Assembly: GCA_014803435.1 (NCBI GenBank)
Contig: JACYFD010000001.1
Span: forward strand, 124,001-188,000
DNA: 64,000 bases
Direction of reading: 5' to 3'
DNA from: Cellulosimicrobium terreum
GTDB lineage: Bacteria > Actinomycetota > Actinomycetes > Actinomycetales > Cellulomonadaceae
The position numbers and the translations under genes were made by a program. Shown in pieces: positions 35,598 through 43,247 of this stretch. Positions within the stretch are counted from its first letter, which is position 1; every line of letters begins with the position of its first letter. Below the pieces are notes generated by a model. That model saw only the letters and a list, made by a program, of their open reading frames with translations, was not told the DNA's origin and did no database searches.

Positions 35598-35606
35598 TGT
35601 CCACAG
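35598..35606 (+). promoter_or_regulatory. DnaA box upstream of rpsF-ssb
   Basis: Exact TTGTCCACA, the actinobacterial DnaA-box consensus, 30 bp before the likely -10 (TACCCT, 35636-35641) of the rpsF-ssb operon. Confidence 0.6.
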
Positions 35607-35635
35607 AGATTTCCCCGGCCCCGCGTCCTGCGGGT

Positions 35636-35760
35636 ACCCTGGGGGACTGCTGCCTGTGACGCCGCGTGCCCAACTCGGGCACCACGCGTCGTCGGGCAGC
35701 AGGCATGTGTGCAGCGCGCGAGCGCTGCACGAGCCCTCCTGCCACGGAAAGACCGTGGCC
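35636..35760 (+). promoter_or_regulatory. -10 box and structured leader RNA of the rpsF-ssb-rpsR-rplI operon
   Basis: TACCCT at 35636 predicts a start near 35648. The leader then folds into three consecutive hairpins. (a) The outer stem CTGCTGCC (35648-35655) pairs with 35696-35703 and encloses the stem-loop GTGCCC/GGGCAC (35667-35683). (b) TGCAGCGC/GCGCTGCA (35711-35730) has a GCGA tetraloop. (c) GCCACGG/CCGTGGC spans 35742-35760. Many bacteria have an S6:S18-binding leader at this place; whether (a) is that motif is an inference. Confidence 0.5.
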
Positions 35761-35789
35761 GTGAAGACCAGAGGAGGTGGGTTACCCGC

Positions 35790-36080
35790 ATGCGCCAGTA
35801 CGAACTGATGATCATCCTCGACCCTGAGATCGAGGAGCGCACCGTCGCCCCGTCGCTCGACAAGTACCTGTCGGTCATCAAGACCGACGGCGGAAACGTC
35901 GACAAGGTGGACATCTGGGGTCGTCGCCGGTTGGCGTACGACATCAACAAGAAGTCCGAGGGCATCTACGCGGTCGTGAACTTCACGTCCACGTCGGACA
36001 CCTCCAAGGAGCTGGACCGCCAGCTCGGCCTGAACGAGGTCGTGCTGCGTACCAAGATCCTGCGCACGGACGCTCGCTGA
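35790..36080 (+). CDS. rpsF: 30S ribosomal protein S6
   Basis: 96 residues, normal length. It starts [20 protein letters not shown] and contains the conserved [20 protein letters not shown] stretch that packs against S18 and 16S rRNA. GAGGAGGTGGG lies 9 bases before ATG. First gene of the S6-SSB-S18-L9 operon; the long structured leader suggests autogenous control. Confidence 0.97.
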   Translation: MRQYELMIILDPEIEERTVAPSLDKYLSVIKTDGGNVDKVDIWGRRRLAYDINKKSEGIYAVVNFTSTSDTSKELDRQLGLNEVVLRTKILRTDAR

Positions 36081-36220
36081 GCCTCCCCACCCCCGTTCGG
36101 AACCTCCCGGTCCACGTGGGATCTGCACGCCCTCGCGCGTGTGGGTGCTGCGTGGTGGGATGAACCGACGCGGAGCTCGTACGAGCGGCACGACGACACA
36201 CACCGATTCAAGGAGCTGGC

Positions 36221-36751
36221 ATGGCAGGTGACACCGTCATCACGGTGATCGGCAATCTGACCGCTGACCCGGAGCTGCGCTTCACCCCCTCGGGTGCGGC
36301 GGTGGCCAGTTTCACGGTGGCGTCGACGCCGCGGACCTTCGACCGTCAGACGAACGAGTGGAAGGACGGGGACACCCTGTTCATGCGCTGCTCGATCTGG
36401 CGCGAGGCCGCGGAGAACGTCGCCGAGTCGCTGACGAAGGGCATGCGCGTCATCGTGCAGGGCCGACTCGTCCAGCGGTCGTACGAGACTCGCGAGGGGG
36501 AGAAGCGCACCGTCGTCGAGATGCAGGCCGACGAGGTCGGCCCGTCGCTCCGACGTGCCACGGCGAAGGTCACGCGAGCCCAGAGCTCGGGTGGCGGCAA
36601 CTTCAGCGGTGGCGGCGGTGGCGGCTTCGGCGGCGCGTCCGCCGGTGGTGGTTCCAGTGCTTCCGGCGCCGGTCAGCAGTCCAACGACCCGTGGGCCACG
36701 GCCGGCCCCGCGTCGTCGGGCGGTTCGTTCTCGGACGAGCCCCCGTTCTGA
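36221..36751 (+). CDS. ssb: single-stranded DNA-binding protein
   Basis: 176 residues. The N-terminal OB fold (1-115) is typical: [40 protein letters not shown] and [22 protein letters not shown] Gly/Ser-rich linker follows, then the acidic protein-docking tip FSDEPPF that binds replication and repair partners. CAAGGAGCTGGC gives the ribosome-binding site. It lies 140 bp after rpsF and 103 bp before rpsR; it supplies SSB next to dnaB as in other actinobacteria. Confidence 0.97.
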   Translation: MAGDTVITVIGNLTADPELRFTPSGAAVASFTVASTPRTFDRQTNEWKDGDTLFMRCSIWREAAENVAESLTKGMRVIVQGRLVQRSYETREGEKRTVVEMQADEVGPSLRRATAKVTRAQSSGGGNFSGGGGGGFGGASAGGGSSASGAGQQSNDPWATAGPASSGGSFSDEPPF

Positions 36752-36854
36752 CCGGTCGCCTTTCCCAGATACACACACTCATCCTCGTAGGCACGGCGCC
36801 GCCCGTCGGCGCCGGGCCGCTCGCGAGGATCGCACCTTGTAGAGGAGCAACACC

Positions 36855-37091
36855 TTGGCCAAGCCTGTGGTGCGCAAGCCCAAGAAGAAGTCCAACCCGC
36901 TGAAGTCGGCGAAGATCGAGACCGTCGACTACAAGGACACCGTCCTGTTGCGCAAGTTCATCTCCGACCGCGGAAAGATCCGTGCGCGTCGCGTGACCGG
37001 CGTCTCCGTCCAGGAGCAGCGCCAGATCGCCCGTGCCGTCAAGAACGCGCGTGAGATGGCCCTGCTGCCGTACACGTCGACGGCTCGCTGA
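36855..37091 (+). CDS. rpsR: 30S ribosomal protein S18, cysteine-free form
   Basis: 78 residues from a TTG start with AGAGGAG upstream. The body is clear: [40 protein letters not shown] and [15 protein letters not shown]. The zinc-ribbon cysteines of the usual S18 (CxxC in the head and a Cys after RRVTG) are absent: the head reads [13 protein letters not shown] and the later position is Val-Ser. It is therefore a zinc-independent (C-) form, here as the main operon copy and not as a zinc-starvation paralogue. Confidence 0.95.
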   Translation: MAKPVVRKPKKKSNPLKSAKIETVDYKDTVLLRKFISDRGKIRARRVTGVSVQEQRQIARAVKNAREMALLPYTSTAR

Positions 37092-37105
37092 GGAAGGGGA
37101 AGAAC

Positions 37106-37552
37106 ATGGCCAAGCTGATTCTGACCCACGAGGTCACCGGTCTCGGTGAGCCCGGCGACGTCGTCGAGGTGAAGGACGGGTACGCCCGTAACTACCTCGT
37201 CCCGCGCAAGCTCGCCACGCCGTGGTCCAAGGGCGCCGAGTCGCAGGTCTCTGCGATCCGCAAGGCGCGCAAGGCTCGCGAGATCGCGTCGCTCGACGAC
37301 GCGAAGGCGATCCGTGACTCGCTGCAGTCCAAGCCGGTCGTCGTCGAGGCGAAGGCCGGCAACGCCGGTCGCCTCTTCGGTGCCGTGACGACGGCGGACA
37401 TCGCGTCCGCGGTCGCCGCCTCCGGTGCCTCGGTCGACAAGCGCAAGATCGAGATCGGTCAGCCGATCAAGTCGACGGGTGACTTCACGGTCTCCGTCCG
37501 CCTGCACCCCGAGGTCTCTGCGACCGTCGCGGTGAAGGTCGTCGCTGCCTGA
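37106..37552 (+). CDS. rplI: 50S ribosomal protein L9
   Basis: 148 residues, normal length. The N-terminal rRNA-binding domain [40 protein letters not shown] is followed by the long connecting helix. The C-terminal domain ([16 protein letters not shown]...[16 protein letters not shown]) ends the protein. A GGAAGGGGAAG ribosome-binding site precedes ATG, 14 bp after rpsR. Last gene of the operon; a strong hairpin follows. Confidence 0.97.
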   Translation: MAKLILTHEVTGLGEPGDVVEVKDGYARNYLVPRKLATPWSKGAESQVSAIRKARKAREIASLDDAKAIRDSLQSKPVVVEAKAGNAGRLFGAVTTADIASAVAASGASVDKRKIEIGQPIKSTGDFTVSVRLHPEVSATVAVKVVAA

Positions 37553-37585
37553 TCCGAGCAGTACCTGTTGTACCCAGCAGCACCC

Positions 37586-37621
37586 GACGGCCCGGTCCCT
37601 CCTCGGAGGGGCCGGGCCGTC
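37586..37621. terminator. terminator of the rpsF operon, shared with the converging MATE gene
   Basis: A 15-bp stem (GACGGCCCGGTCCCT pairing with its complement, one G-U pair) around a CCTCGG loop, 34 bp after rplI and 4 bp before the MATE stop. Confidence 0.85.
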
Positions 37622-37625
37622 GTCG

Positions 37626-39011
37626 TCAGCCGGTGCCGGTGACCATCCAGCGGTTACCGCGGGCGCGTAGGCCCGTCGTCAGCGCGCGTGCGGCCATGAA
37701 CACCCCGGCGAAGGCGAGCCAGAGCCACGCGAGCCCGGCCGCGCCGTCGGGCGCCCAGTGCCGGACGGCGAGCGCGACCGGCACGTACGCGACGAGCGTG
37801 AGCATCCCCGCCCAGGCGAGGAACCGGCCGTCGCCGGCACCGATGAGGACGCCGTCGAGCACGAACACCCAGCCGGCCATCGGCATCAGGAACCCGCAGA
37901 CGGCCATGCCGAGCGCGACGGCGGTGCGGACCTCGGGGTCGGACGTGAAGAGCAGGGCGAACCACCATCCGCCCGCAGCCATGACGACGCCGATGAGCGC
38001 GCCCGCCGCGACGCCCCACTGCAACGTGCGGCGCAGGACAGCGCGGACGCGGGGGACATCGTCGGACCCGAGCCCGTGCCCGACGAGCGCCTGCGCGGCG
38101 ATCGCGAGGGCGTCGAGCGCGAACGCGGCGAGCCCCCACACGGCTGCCACGACCTGGTACCCGGCGAGGGCGACCTGGCCGAGGCCGGCGGCGACGAACA
38201 CGGTGAGCAGGATCGCGAGGCGCAGCGAGAGGGTCCGGACGAACAAGGGGGCGCCGGCGCGCGCGTTGGCCCAGATGCCGCCGGCGGCGGGACGCACGGA
38301 CGCACCGCGGCGTCGGGCACCGCGGACGACCACGACCACGAGGACTGCACCCATCGCCGTCTGCGCGACGGCCGTGCCGATGCCGGACCCGGCGATGCCC
38401 AGGCCCGCGCCGTAGACGAGGACGACGTTGAGGACGGCGTTGAACGTCGCCCCGCCGGCCGCGACCCACAGGGGCGTGCGCGTGTCCTGCAGTCCACGCA
38501 GGACCCCTGTGGACGCGAGGACCAGGAGCATCCCGGGCAGGCCGAACGCGGACCACCGCAGGTAGACGACGGCGTGGTGCGCGACGGCGCCCGTGCCGCC
38601 CATCGCGCCGGCGGCCCAGGGTGCGGTGGCCCAGAGCACGGCCGTGAGCGCGACGCCGAGACCGAGGGCGAGCCAGAGGCCGTCGACGCCGGACTGGAGA
38701 GCTGCGCGCTCCTGGCTCGCCCCGAGGCGACGGGCCACCGCTGCCGTGGTGGCGTAGGCGAGGAAGACGCACAGGCCGACGAGCGTGACGAGGAGCGTGG
38801 ACGCGAGGGACAGGCCGGCGAGCTCGGCGGTGCCGAGGTGCCCGACGACGGCGGAGTCGACGAGCACGAACAGGGGCTCGGCGACGAGGGCCCCGAGGGC
38901 GGGGAGGGCGAGCCCGACGATCTGCCGGTCGAGCGCCGACCGGGGCGCGCGCGGTGCGCGCGAGCTTTCCGGGCGTGTCGTCGGCGTGTCGTCGAACTTT
39001 CTTTCGTCCAC
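37626..39011 (-). CDS. MATE family efflux transporter (DinF-like)
   Basis: 461 residues with 12 hydrophobic helices. It begins DRQIVGLALPALGALVAEPLFVLVDSAVVGHLG, the DinF-subgroup signature, and has LGASQERAALQSGVDGLW and a C-terminal TGLRARGNRW tail. Cation-driven export of drugs or metabolites at the membrane is the family role. GTG at 39011 (VDERKFDD) was chosen: TACGCT lies exactly 6 bases upstream, giving a leaderless start. The long upstream frame is spurious and crosses the DnaA-box array. A DnaA-box-like sequence covers the start codon. Confidence 0.88.
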   Translation of the reverse strand: MDERKFDDTPTTRPESSRAPRAPRSALDRQIVGLALPALGALVAEPLFVLVDSAVVGHLGTAELAGLSLASTLLVTLVGLCVFLAYATTAAVARRLGASQERAALQSGVDGLWLALGLGVALTAVLWATAPWAAGAMGGTGAVAHHAVVYLRWSAFGLPGMLLVLASTGVLRGLQDTRTPLWVAAGGATFNAVLNVVLVYGAGLGIAGSGIGTAVAQTAMGAVLVVVVVRGARRRGASVRPAAGGIWANARAGAPLFVRTLSLRLAILLTVFVAAGLGQVALAGYQVVAAVWGLAAFALDALAIAAQALVGHGLGSDDVPRVRAVLRRTLQWGVAAGALIGVVMAAGGWWFALLFTSDPEVRTAVALGMAVCGFLMPMAGWVFVLDGVLIGAGDGRFLAWAGMLTLVAYVPVALAVRHWAPDGAAGLAWLWLAFAGVFMAARALTTGLRARGNRWMVTGTG

Positions 39012-39164
39012 ACCCTGAGCGTAGTGAACATGCTGGTCACCGCCCTCTCGGGCACGTGTACACAGGAAGATCCCCTGGTTGTCCACATGCTTGTCCACCG
39101 GGTGTGCACAGGCTGGGGACGCGTGTCCACAGGAACGGAGCGTCTGTCCACCGGTGTGTGCACA
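39004..39164 (+). promoter_or_regulatory. array of eight DnaA-box-like sequences between the MATE gene and dnaB
   Basis: Same-strand 9-mers related to TTGTCCACA start at 39004 (TCGTCCACA), 39056 (GTGTACACA), 39079 (TTGTCCACA, exact) and 39091 (TTGTCCACC). Four more start at 39102 (GTGTGCACA), 39123 (GTGTCCACA), 39144 (CTGTCCACC) and 39156 (GTGTGCACA). Start-to-start distances are 52, 23, 12, 11, 21, 21 and 12, close to whole helical turns. A possible dnaB promoter follows (TTTGCG at 39171, 18 bases, TAGTGT at 39195). DnaA binding could tie dnaB transcription to initiation or titrate DnaA. Confidence 0.6.
39018..39023 (-). promoter_or_regulatory. -10 box of a leaderless promoter for the MATE gene
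   Basis: TACGCT on the minus strand, 6 bases before the GTG. The flanking DnaA-box-like sequence 39004-39012 reaches the start codon. Confidence 0.55.
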
Positions 39165-39357
39165 GGTTCGTTTGCGGGGGCCCGAGGCGGGATCTAGTGT
39201 CGCTGGGTCGTGCCTGTCCGGGCTGGTTCCGGAGCTTGGTGCGGCCACCGGGACAGTCATGTGGGTGGCCCGCTGTAGAACAGGTGTACGACGCGGGCGA
39301 TGCCCGGGACGTCGGGGTCCGTCAGGGCGTCGACCGACCCGGGGGAACGAGGGGCGC

Positions 39358-42141
39358 ATGTCGATCGACGAGCTCGAGGAGAGCTACGGGGGATCCGGTT
39401 CGACCGGCTTCGACCGCACGCCCCCGCAGGACGTGGCGGCGGAGATGAGCGTCCTGGGCGGCATGCTCCTGTCGAAGGACGCGATCGCGGACGTCATCGA
39501 GCAGATCCGCGGGTCCGACTTCTACCGGCCCGCGCACGAGGTCGTCTACGAGGCGATCATCGACCTCTACGGCCGCGGCGAGCCCGCAGATGCGATCACC
39601 GTCGTCGCCGAGCTGCAGAAGCGCGGCGAGCTCGGCCGCATCGGCGGCGCCCCCTACATCCACGACCTCATGGCGGGCGTGCCCACGGCCGCGAACGCCG
39701 GGTACTACGCGCGCATCGTGCGCGAGCGGGCCGTGCTGCGCCGCCTCGTCGAGGCCGGGACGCGCATCGTCCAGCTCGGGTACGCCACCGACGGCGGCGA
39801 CGTCGACGACCTCGTCAACAATGCCCAGGCCGAGGTCTACGCCGTCACGGAGCGACGGACGACCGAGGACTACCTGCCGCTGTCGGACATCATCGGCGGC
39901 ACCGTCGACGAGATCGAGGCGGCCAGCCACCGTGGGGAGGGGATGGTCGGCGTGCCGACCGGCTTCGCCGACCTCGACCGCCTCACCAACGGGCTCCACC
40001 CGGGCCAGATGATCGTTCTCGCGGCACGGCCGGCCATCGGCAAGGCGCTCGCGCTCGACACTCCTCTGCCCACGCCGACCGGCTGGACGACGATGGGTGA
40101 CGTCCAGGTGGGCGACGAGCTCATCGCGGCCGACGGAACGCCCACACGCGTCGTGCGCACCACCGAGGTCATGACCGGCCGTCCCTGCTACGAGGTGGTG
40201 TTCGACGACGGCACGACGATCGTCGCCGACGCGTGGCACGAGTGGGCGACGAGCCTGACCGGGAGCCCGGACGACGCGGAGGTACGGACGACCGAGGCCA
40301 TCGCCGCGTCGATCCTGCGCGGTGACGCGCACACGGTCGCGCGTCAGGGCTCGACCTGGAAGATCGTCGATGTGCGATCCGTCGCCACCGTCCCGGTGCG
40401 CTGCGTGGAGATCGCGCACCCCTCGCACCTCTACCTCGCGGGTCACGCCGGTGTTCCTACGCACAACTCGACCCTAGGCATTGACATCGCGCGGTCGGCG
40501 TCAATCAAGAACAACATGACGTCCGTCGTCTTCTCGCTCGAGATGAGCCGCAACGAGATCACGATGCGACTGCTCTCCGCCGAAGCGCGAATTCATCTGC
40601 AGAAGATGCGCAACGGGTCCATGGGCGAGGAGGACTGGCAGAAGCTCGCCGCGACGATGGGCAAGATCTCCGAGGCGCCGTTGTTCATCGACGACTCGCC
40701 CAACATGTCGCTGATGGAGATCCGCGCCAAGTGCCGGCGGCTCAAGCAGAGGCACGACCTCAAGCTCGTCGTCATCGACTACCTCCAGCTCATGACGTCC
40801 GGCAAGCGTGTCGAGTCACGACAGCAGGAGGTCTCCGAGTTCTCCCGTGCGCTCAAGCTGCTCGCCAAGGAGCTCGAGGTGCCGCTCATCGCGATCTCGC
40901 AGCTGAACCGTGGCGCCGAGCAGCGGACGGACAAGAAGCCCGCGATGTCGGACCTGCGAGAGTCGGGTTGCCTCACCGAAGACACGCGAATCCTGCGCGC
41001 GGACACCGGTGCCGAGACGACGATGGGTGAGCTCTTCGCGCTCGGGGCGACGGATGTGCCGGTCTGGGCGCTCAATGAGCGCCTGCAGTATGTGCGCCGG
41101 CACCTCACGCACGTCTTCCCGACCGGGGTGGAGCCGGTGTACCGGCTGCGGCTCGCGTCGGGCAAGGAGGTCGAGGCGACGGCGAACCACCCGTTCCTCA
41201 CGTACGAGGGATGGACCCCGCTCGGCGAGCTCGAGGTCGGGTCACGGGTCGGGGTGCCCAGGCACGTCCCGGGACCGGAGCTCACGGACGGCGAGTGGAG
41301 CGACCGAGATGTCTCGATGATGGCTGAGGTCCTGTGGGGACGGCGGGAACGCGAGACCTGCGTGCCTCCTACCGCTTTCCACCTGCCAAAGGCTCAGATC
41401 GCTCTGTTCCTCCGCAGTCTCCTCAGCGTCGGGGCCCAGGTCGAGCTGGACGACGGCGAGAGGGCAACCGGCCGCGTGTCGCTCGAAGCTGGCGACCGTC
41501 GACTTCTCGACGACGTCTCGCGCCTCCTGCTGCGATTCGGCATCTCTGCGCGCGTGAGCACGATCCCGCGCCGTGGATGGCGTCTCGACGTTGCGGGCGC
41601 GAACAGTCTCCGGCGGCTTCTGCAGGAGGTCGTGATCGACGGGCCGATGCAAGCCGCTGCGGACGAGCTGCTGCTTCGCGCCCGGTCTGTCACGACCCGT
41701 CAGGCGGATGTTCCACGGCTTGTCTGGGACGACGTTCGGAGCGTGCTCGCGGGTGGTCAGCAGGTCGCGCCAGGGGCCGAGGGGCAGGCGCTGGGGGCGA
41801 TCGCCCAGGTCCTCGAGCGGGACGAGATGGAGATCGAGGCCGTCAACGACCTGCTCTGGGACGAGGTTGTCGAGATCACGCCGCTCGGTGACCGGCAGGT
41901 CTTCGACGCGACGGTCGTCGGAACGCACAACTTCGTGGCAAACGGTATTGCTGTACACAACAGTATCGAGCAGGACGCCGACATGGTGATTCTGCTGCAC
42001 CGTGAGGATGCCTACGAAAAGGAATCACCTCGAGCCGGCGAAGCCGACCTCATCGTCGCCAAGCACCGTAACGGCCCCACCGACACCATCACCGTCGCAT
42101 TCCAAGGCCACTACTCGCGATTCGTCGACATGCAGGTCTGA
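39358..42141 (+). CDS. dnaB: replicative DNA helicase DnaB containing two inteins
   Basis: The precursor has 927 residues; removing both inteins leaves 455, the normal DnaB length. The N-terminal domain (PPQDVAAEMSVLGGMLLS) binds primase. The RecA-like ATPase domain starts near PTGFADLDRLTNGLHPGQM. The P-loop ARPAIGK/STLGID is split by intein 1 directly after its lysine. H2/H3 (FSLEMSRNEITMRLL) and Walker B (LVVIDYLQLM) follow, then QLNRGAEQR and MSDLRESG/SIEQDADMV, split by intein 2. Neither insertion allows ATPase activity before splicing. Start is ATG at 39358. The gene lies 1.8 kb after rplI as in M. tuberculosis (Rv0056-Rv0058), where dnaB also carries an intein. An IS3 remnant begins 40 bp downstream. 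Confidence 0.95.
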   Translation: MSIDELEESYGGSGSTGFDRTPPQDVAAEMSVLGGMLLSKDAIADVIEQIRGSDFYRPAHEVVYEAIIDLYGRGEPADAITVVAELQKRGELGRIGGAPYIHDLMAGVPTAANAGYYARIVRERAVLRRLVEAGTRIVQLGYATDGGDVDDLVNNAQAEVYAVTERRTTEDYLPLSDIIGGTVDEIEAASHRGEGMVGVPTGFADLDRLTNGLHPGQMIVLAARPAIGKALALDTPLPTPTGWTTMGDVQVGDELIAADGTPTRVVRTTEVMTGRPCYEVVFDDGTTIVADAWHEWATSLTGSPDDAEVRTTEAIAASILRGDAHTVARQGSTWKIVDVRSVATVPVRCVEIAHPSHLYLAGHAGVPTHNSTLGIDIARSASIKNNMTSVVFSLEMSRNEITMRLLSAEARIHLQKMRNGSMGEEDWQKLAATMGKISEAPLFIDDSPNMSLMEIRAKCRRLKQRHDLKLVVIDYLQLMTSGKRVESRQQEVSEFSRALKLLAKELEVPLIAISQLNRGAEQRTDKKPAMSDLRESGCLTEDTRILRADTGAETTMGELFALGATDVPVWALNERLQYVRRHLTHVFPTGVEPVYRLRLASGKEVEATANHPFLTYEGWTPLGELEVGSRVGVPRHVPGPELTDGEWSDRDVSMMAEVLWGRRERETCVPPTAFHLPKAQIALFLRSLLSVGAQVELDDGERATGRVSLEAGDRRLLDDVSRLLLRFGISARVSTIPRRGWRLDVAGANSLRRLLQEVVIDGPMQAAADELLLRARSVTTRQADVPRLVWDDVRSVLAGGQQVAPGAEGQALGAIAQVLERDEMEIEAVNDLLWDEVVEITPLGDRQVFDATVVGTHNFVANGIAVHNSIEQDADMVILLHREDAYEKESPRAGEADLIVAKHRNGPTDTITVAFQGHYSRFVDMQV
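40045..40467 (+). other. intein 1 in dnaB: class 3-like mini-intein in the P-loop (141 residues)
   Basis: Self-splicing protein element with N-extein ...PAIGK and C-extein STLGID. Its first residue is alanine (ALALDTPLPTPTG), not Cys or Ser, so the normal class 1 first step is impossible. It shows the three marks of class 3 inteins: a Trp in block B (DAWHEW), a Cys in block F (VRCVEIAHPSHLYLAG) and a Thr in block G (PTHN before Ser+1). In class 3 that block F cysteine starts splicing. There is no homing-endonuclease domain, so it is a mini-intein. Confidence 0.85.
40969..41961 (+). other. intein 2 in dnaB: class 1 intein with degenerate endonuclease (331 residues)
   Basis: It starts with Cys1 (CLTEDTRILRADTG) after MSDLRESG and ends VANGIAVHN before Ser+1 (SIEQDADMV). 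Block B is TANHPFLTYEG with the conserved TxxH; block F is VFDATVVGTHNFVANG. Residues about 110-260 are in the size range of a LAGLIDADG endonuclease. The tract FLRSLLSVGAQVELDDG and LLLRFGISARVSTIP is recognisable, but the first acidic LAGLIDADG motif is not (it reads MAEVLWGRRERE), so homing activity is probably lost. Splicing residues look intact. Confidence 0.88.
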
Positions 42142-42181
42142 GTCGTTCATTCATTTGTCGACGTGCAGTCTAGATTGCAGA

Positions 42182-43050
42182 ATGAACCGCCCTGGGTCTG
42201 ATGGAGGCTCTGGTCATTTGATTCCGACCAGGGCTTCGTGGCCCTGCTGCTTAGCGTAGAACCTCCCTTCGAACTCGACGGGTGGCAGGTCGCCGAGGTA
42301 GCCGTGCAGCCGTTGGTGGTTGTGCCAGTGGACCCACCCGAGCGTCGCGAGCTCGACGTCCTCGACGGTCCGCCAGGGCCCGGACCTGGCGGGTCCGCGG
42401 ATGAGTTCGGTCTTGTAGTAGCCGTTGACGGTCTCGGCGAGCGCGTTATCGTACGAGTCGCCGACGGTCCCGATCGACGGGGTGGCACCGATCTCCGCGA
42501 GCCGCTCGCCGTAGCGCAGGCTCGTGAACTGGGCTCCGGCGTCCGAGTGACACCTCAGACCGGTCAATGGGGTGCCGCGGGACCAGCGGGCCATCTCGAT
42601 CGCGTCCAGGACCATCTCGGTGCGCATGTGCCCGGCAACGCGCCAGCCGACGATCGTCCGCGAGAACGCGTCGATGATGAAGCACACGTACGCCATGGCG
42701 GCGAAGGTCGGGACGTAGGTCAGGTCGGGGACCCACAGCTGGTTCGGAGCCGTGGCGGTGAAGTCTCGCTTGACGAGGTCCGGGTGCCGGGCCGAGGCCG
42801 GGTCAGGACGAGTGGTCCGCACCCGCTTCGTCCTGACCGCGCCCTGGATCCCGAGGTCGCGCATGAGGCGGGCGACCTGGTCACGGCCCGCGTCTTGCCC
42901 GGCCCGGCGTGCCGCCTTCCACAACTTCCGCGCCCCGTAGACGCGGTAGTTGTCGTCCCACAGGGTGCGCAGTTTCGGGCCCACCTCGGCGTCGCGGACC
43001 GCGCGCGCCGAGGGCGGGCGGGCCTTGGCGGCGTAGTACGTGATGCGTCC
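42182..43050 (-). mobile_element. 3' remnant of an IS3-family insertion sequence
   Basis: The left end TGAACCGCCCTGGGTCTGATG looks like the terminal inverted repeat of an IS3-type element, 40 bp after dnaB. No partner repeat and no orfA are found to the right; homology stops near 43044-43050, in the region encoding TYYAAKARPPSARAVRD. The element is therefore truncated and cannot move by itself. Confidence 0.8.
42214..43050 (-). pseudogene. IS3-family transposase OrfB, 5' truncated
   Basis: DDE integrase (rve) core with all three acids present: the first Asp in NQLWVPDLTYVPTFAAMAY, the second in CHSDAGAQFTS and the Glu in DNALAETVNGYYKTELI. Terminal WHNHQRLHGYLGDLPPVEFE is typical of the family. 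The usual N-terminal 35-40 residues and orfA with its frameshift signal are missing. The frame remains open to 43128, but residues upstream of TYYAAK do not match the family. The second-Asp motif reads HSDAGAQF where most members have HSDRGSQY. Confidence 0.8.
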
Positions 43051-43083
43051 TCTGGCTCGCAGACGACGGAGCCTCGAAACGTC

Positions 43084-43203
43084 GTGACGACCACGGCGTT
43101 CACTGCTAGCTTCTGGGAAGCCGTGCAAGCGAACGAGGAGGTGGCATCTGTGAGCACAGTATCGACAGGGGTGCTCCTGTCCGGAGTCATGGTCGGGCGG
43201 TAG
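43084..43203 (+). CDS. possible 39-residue peptide at the IS junction
   Basis: GTG frame reading TTTAFTASFWEAVQANEEVA, then a Ser/Thr/Val-rich end SVSTVSTGVLLSGVMVGR. GGAG lies 12 bases upstream of the first GTG. A second GTG at 43150 has GAGGAGGTGG directly before it and would give a 17-residue peptide. It ends 44 bp before the hydrolase gene. It could be a small peptide, a translated leader, or the tail of a gene destroyed by the IS. No family recognised. Confidence 0.2.
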   Translation: MTTTAFTASFWEAVQANEEVASVSTVSTGVLLSGVMVGR

Positions 43204-43247
43204 ATCGTCCGGGAGCGCCGTTCACGAGCCTCCCGAAAGGCACGATC

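Noticed and set aside
32079-36203. 1374-residue open frame on the minus strand
   Set aside because: Only its last 232 codons (PadR) are real; the rest is a stop-free shadow of ponA and rpsF.
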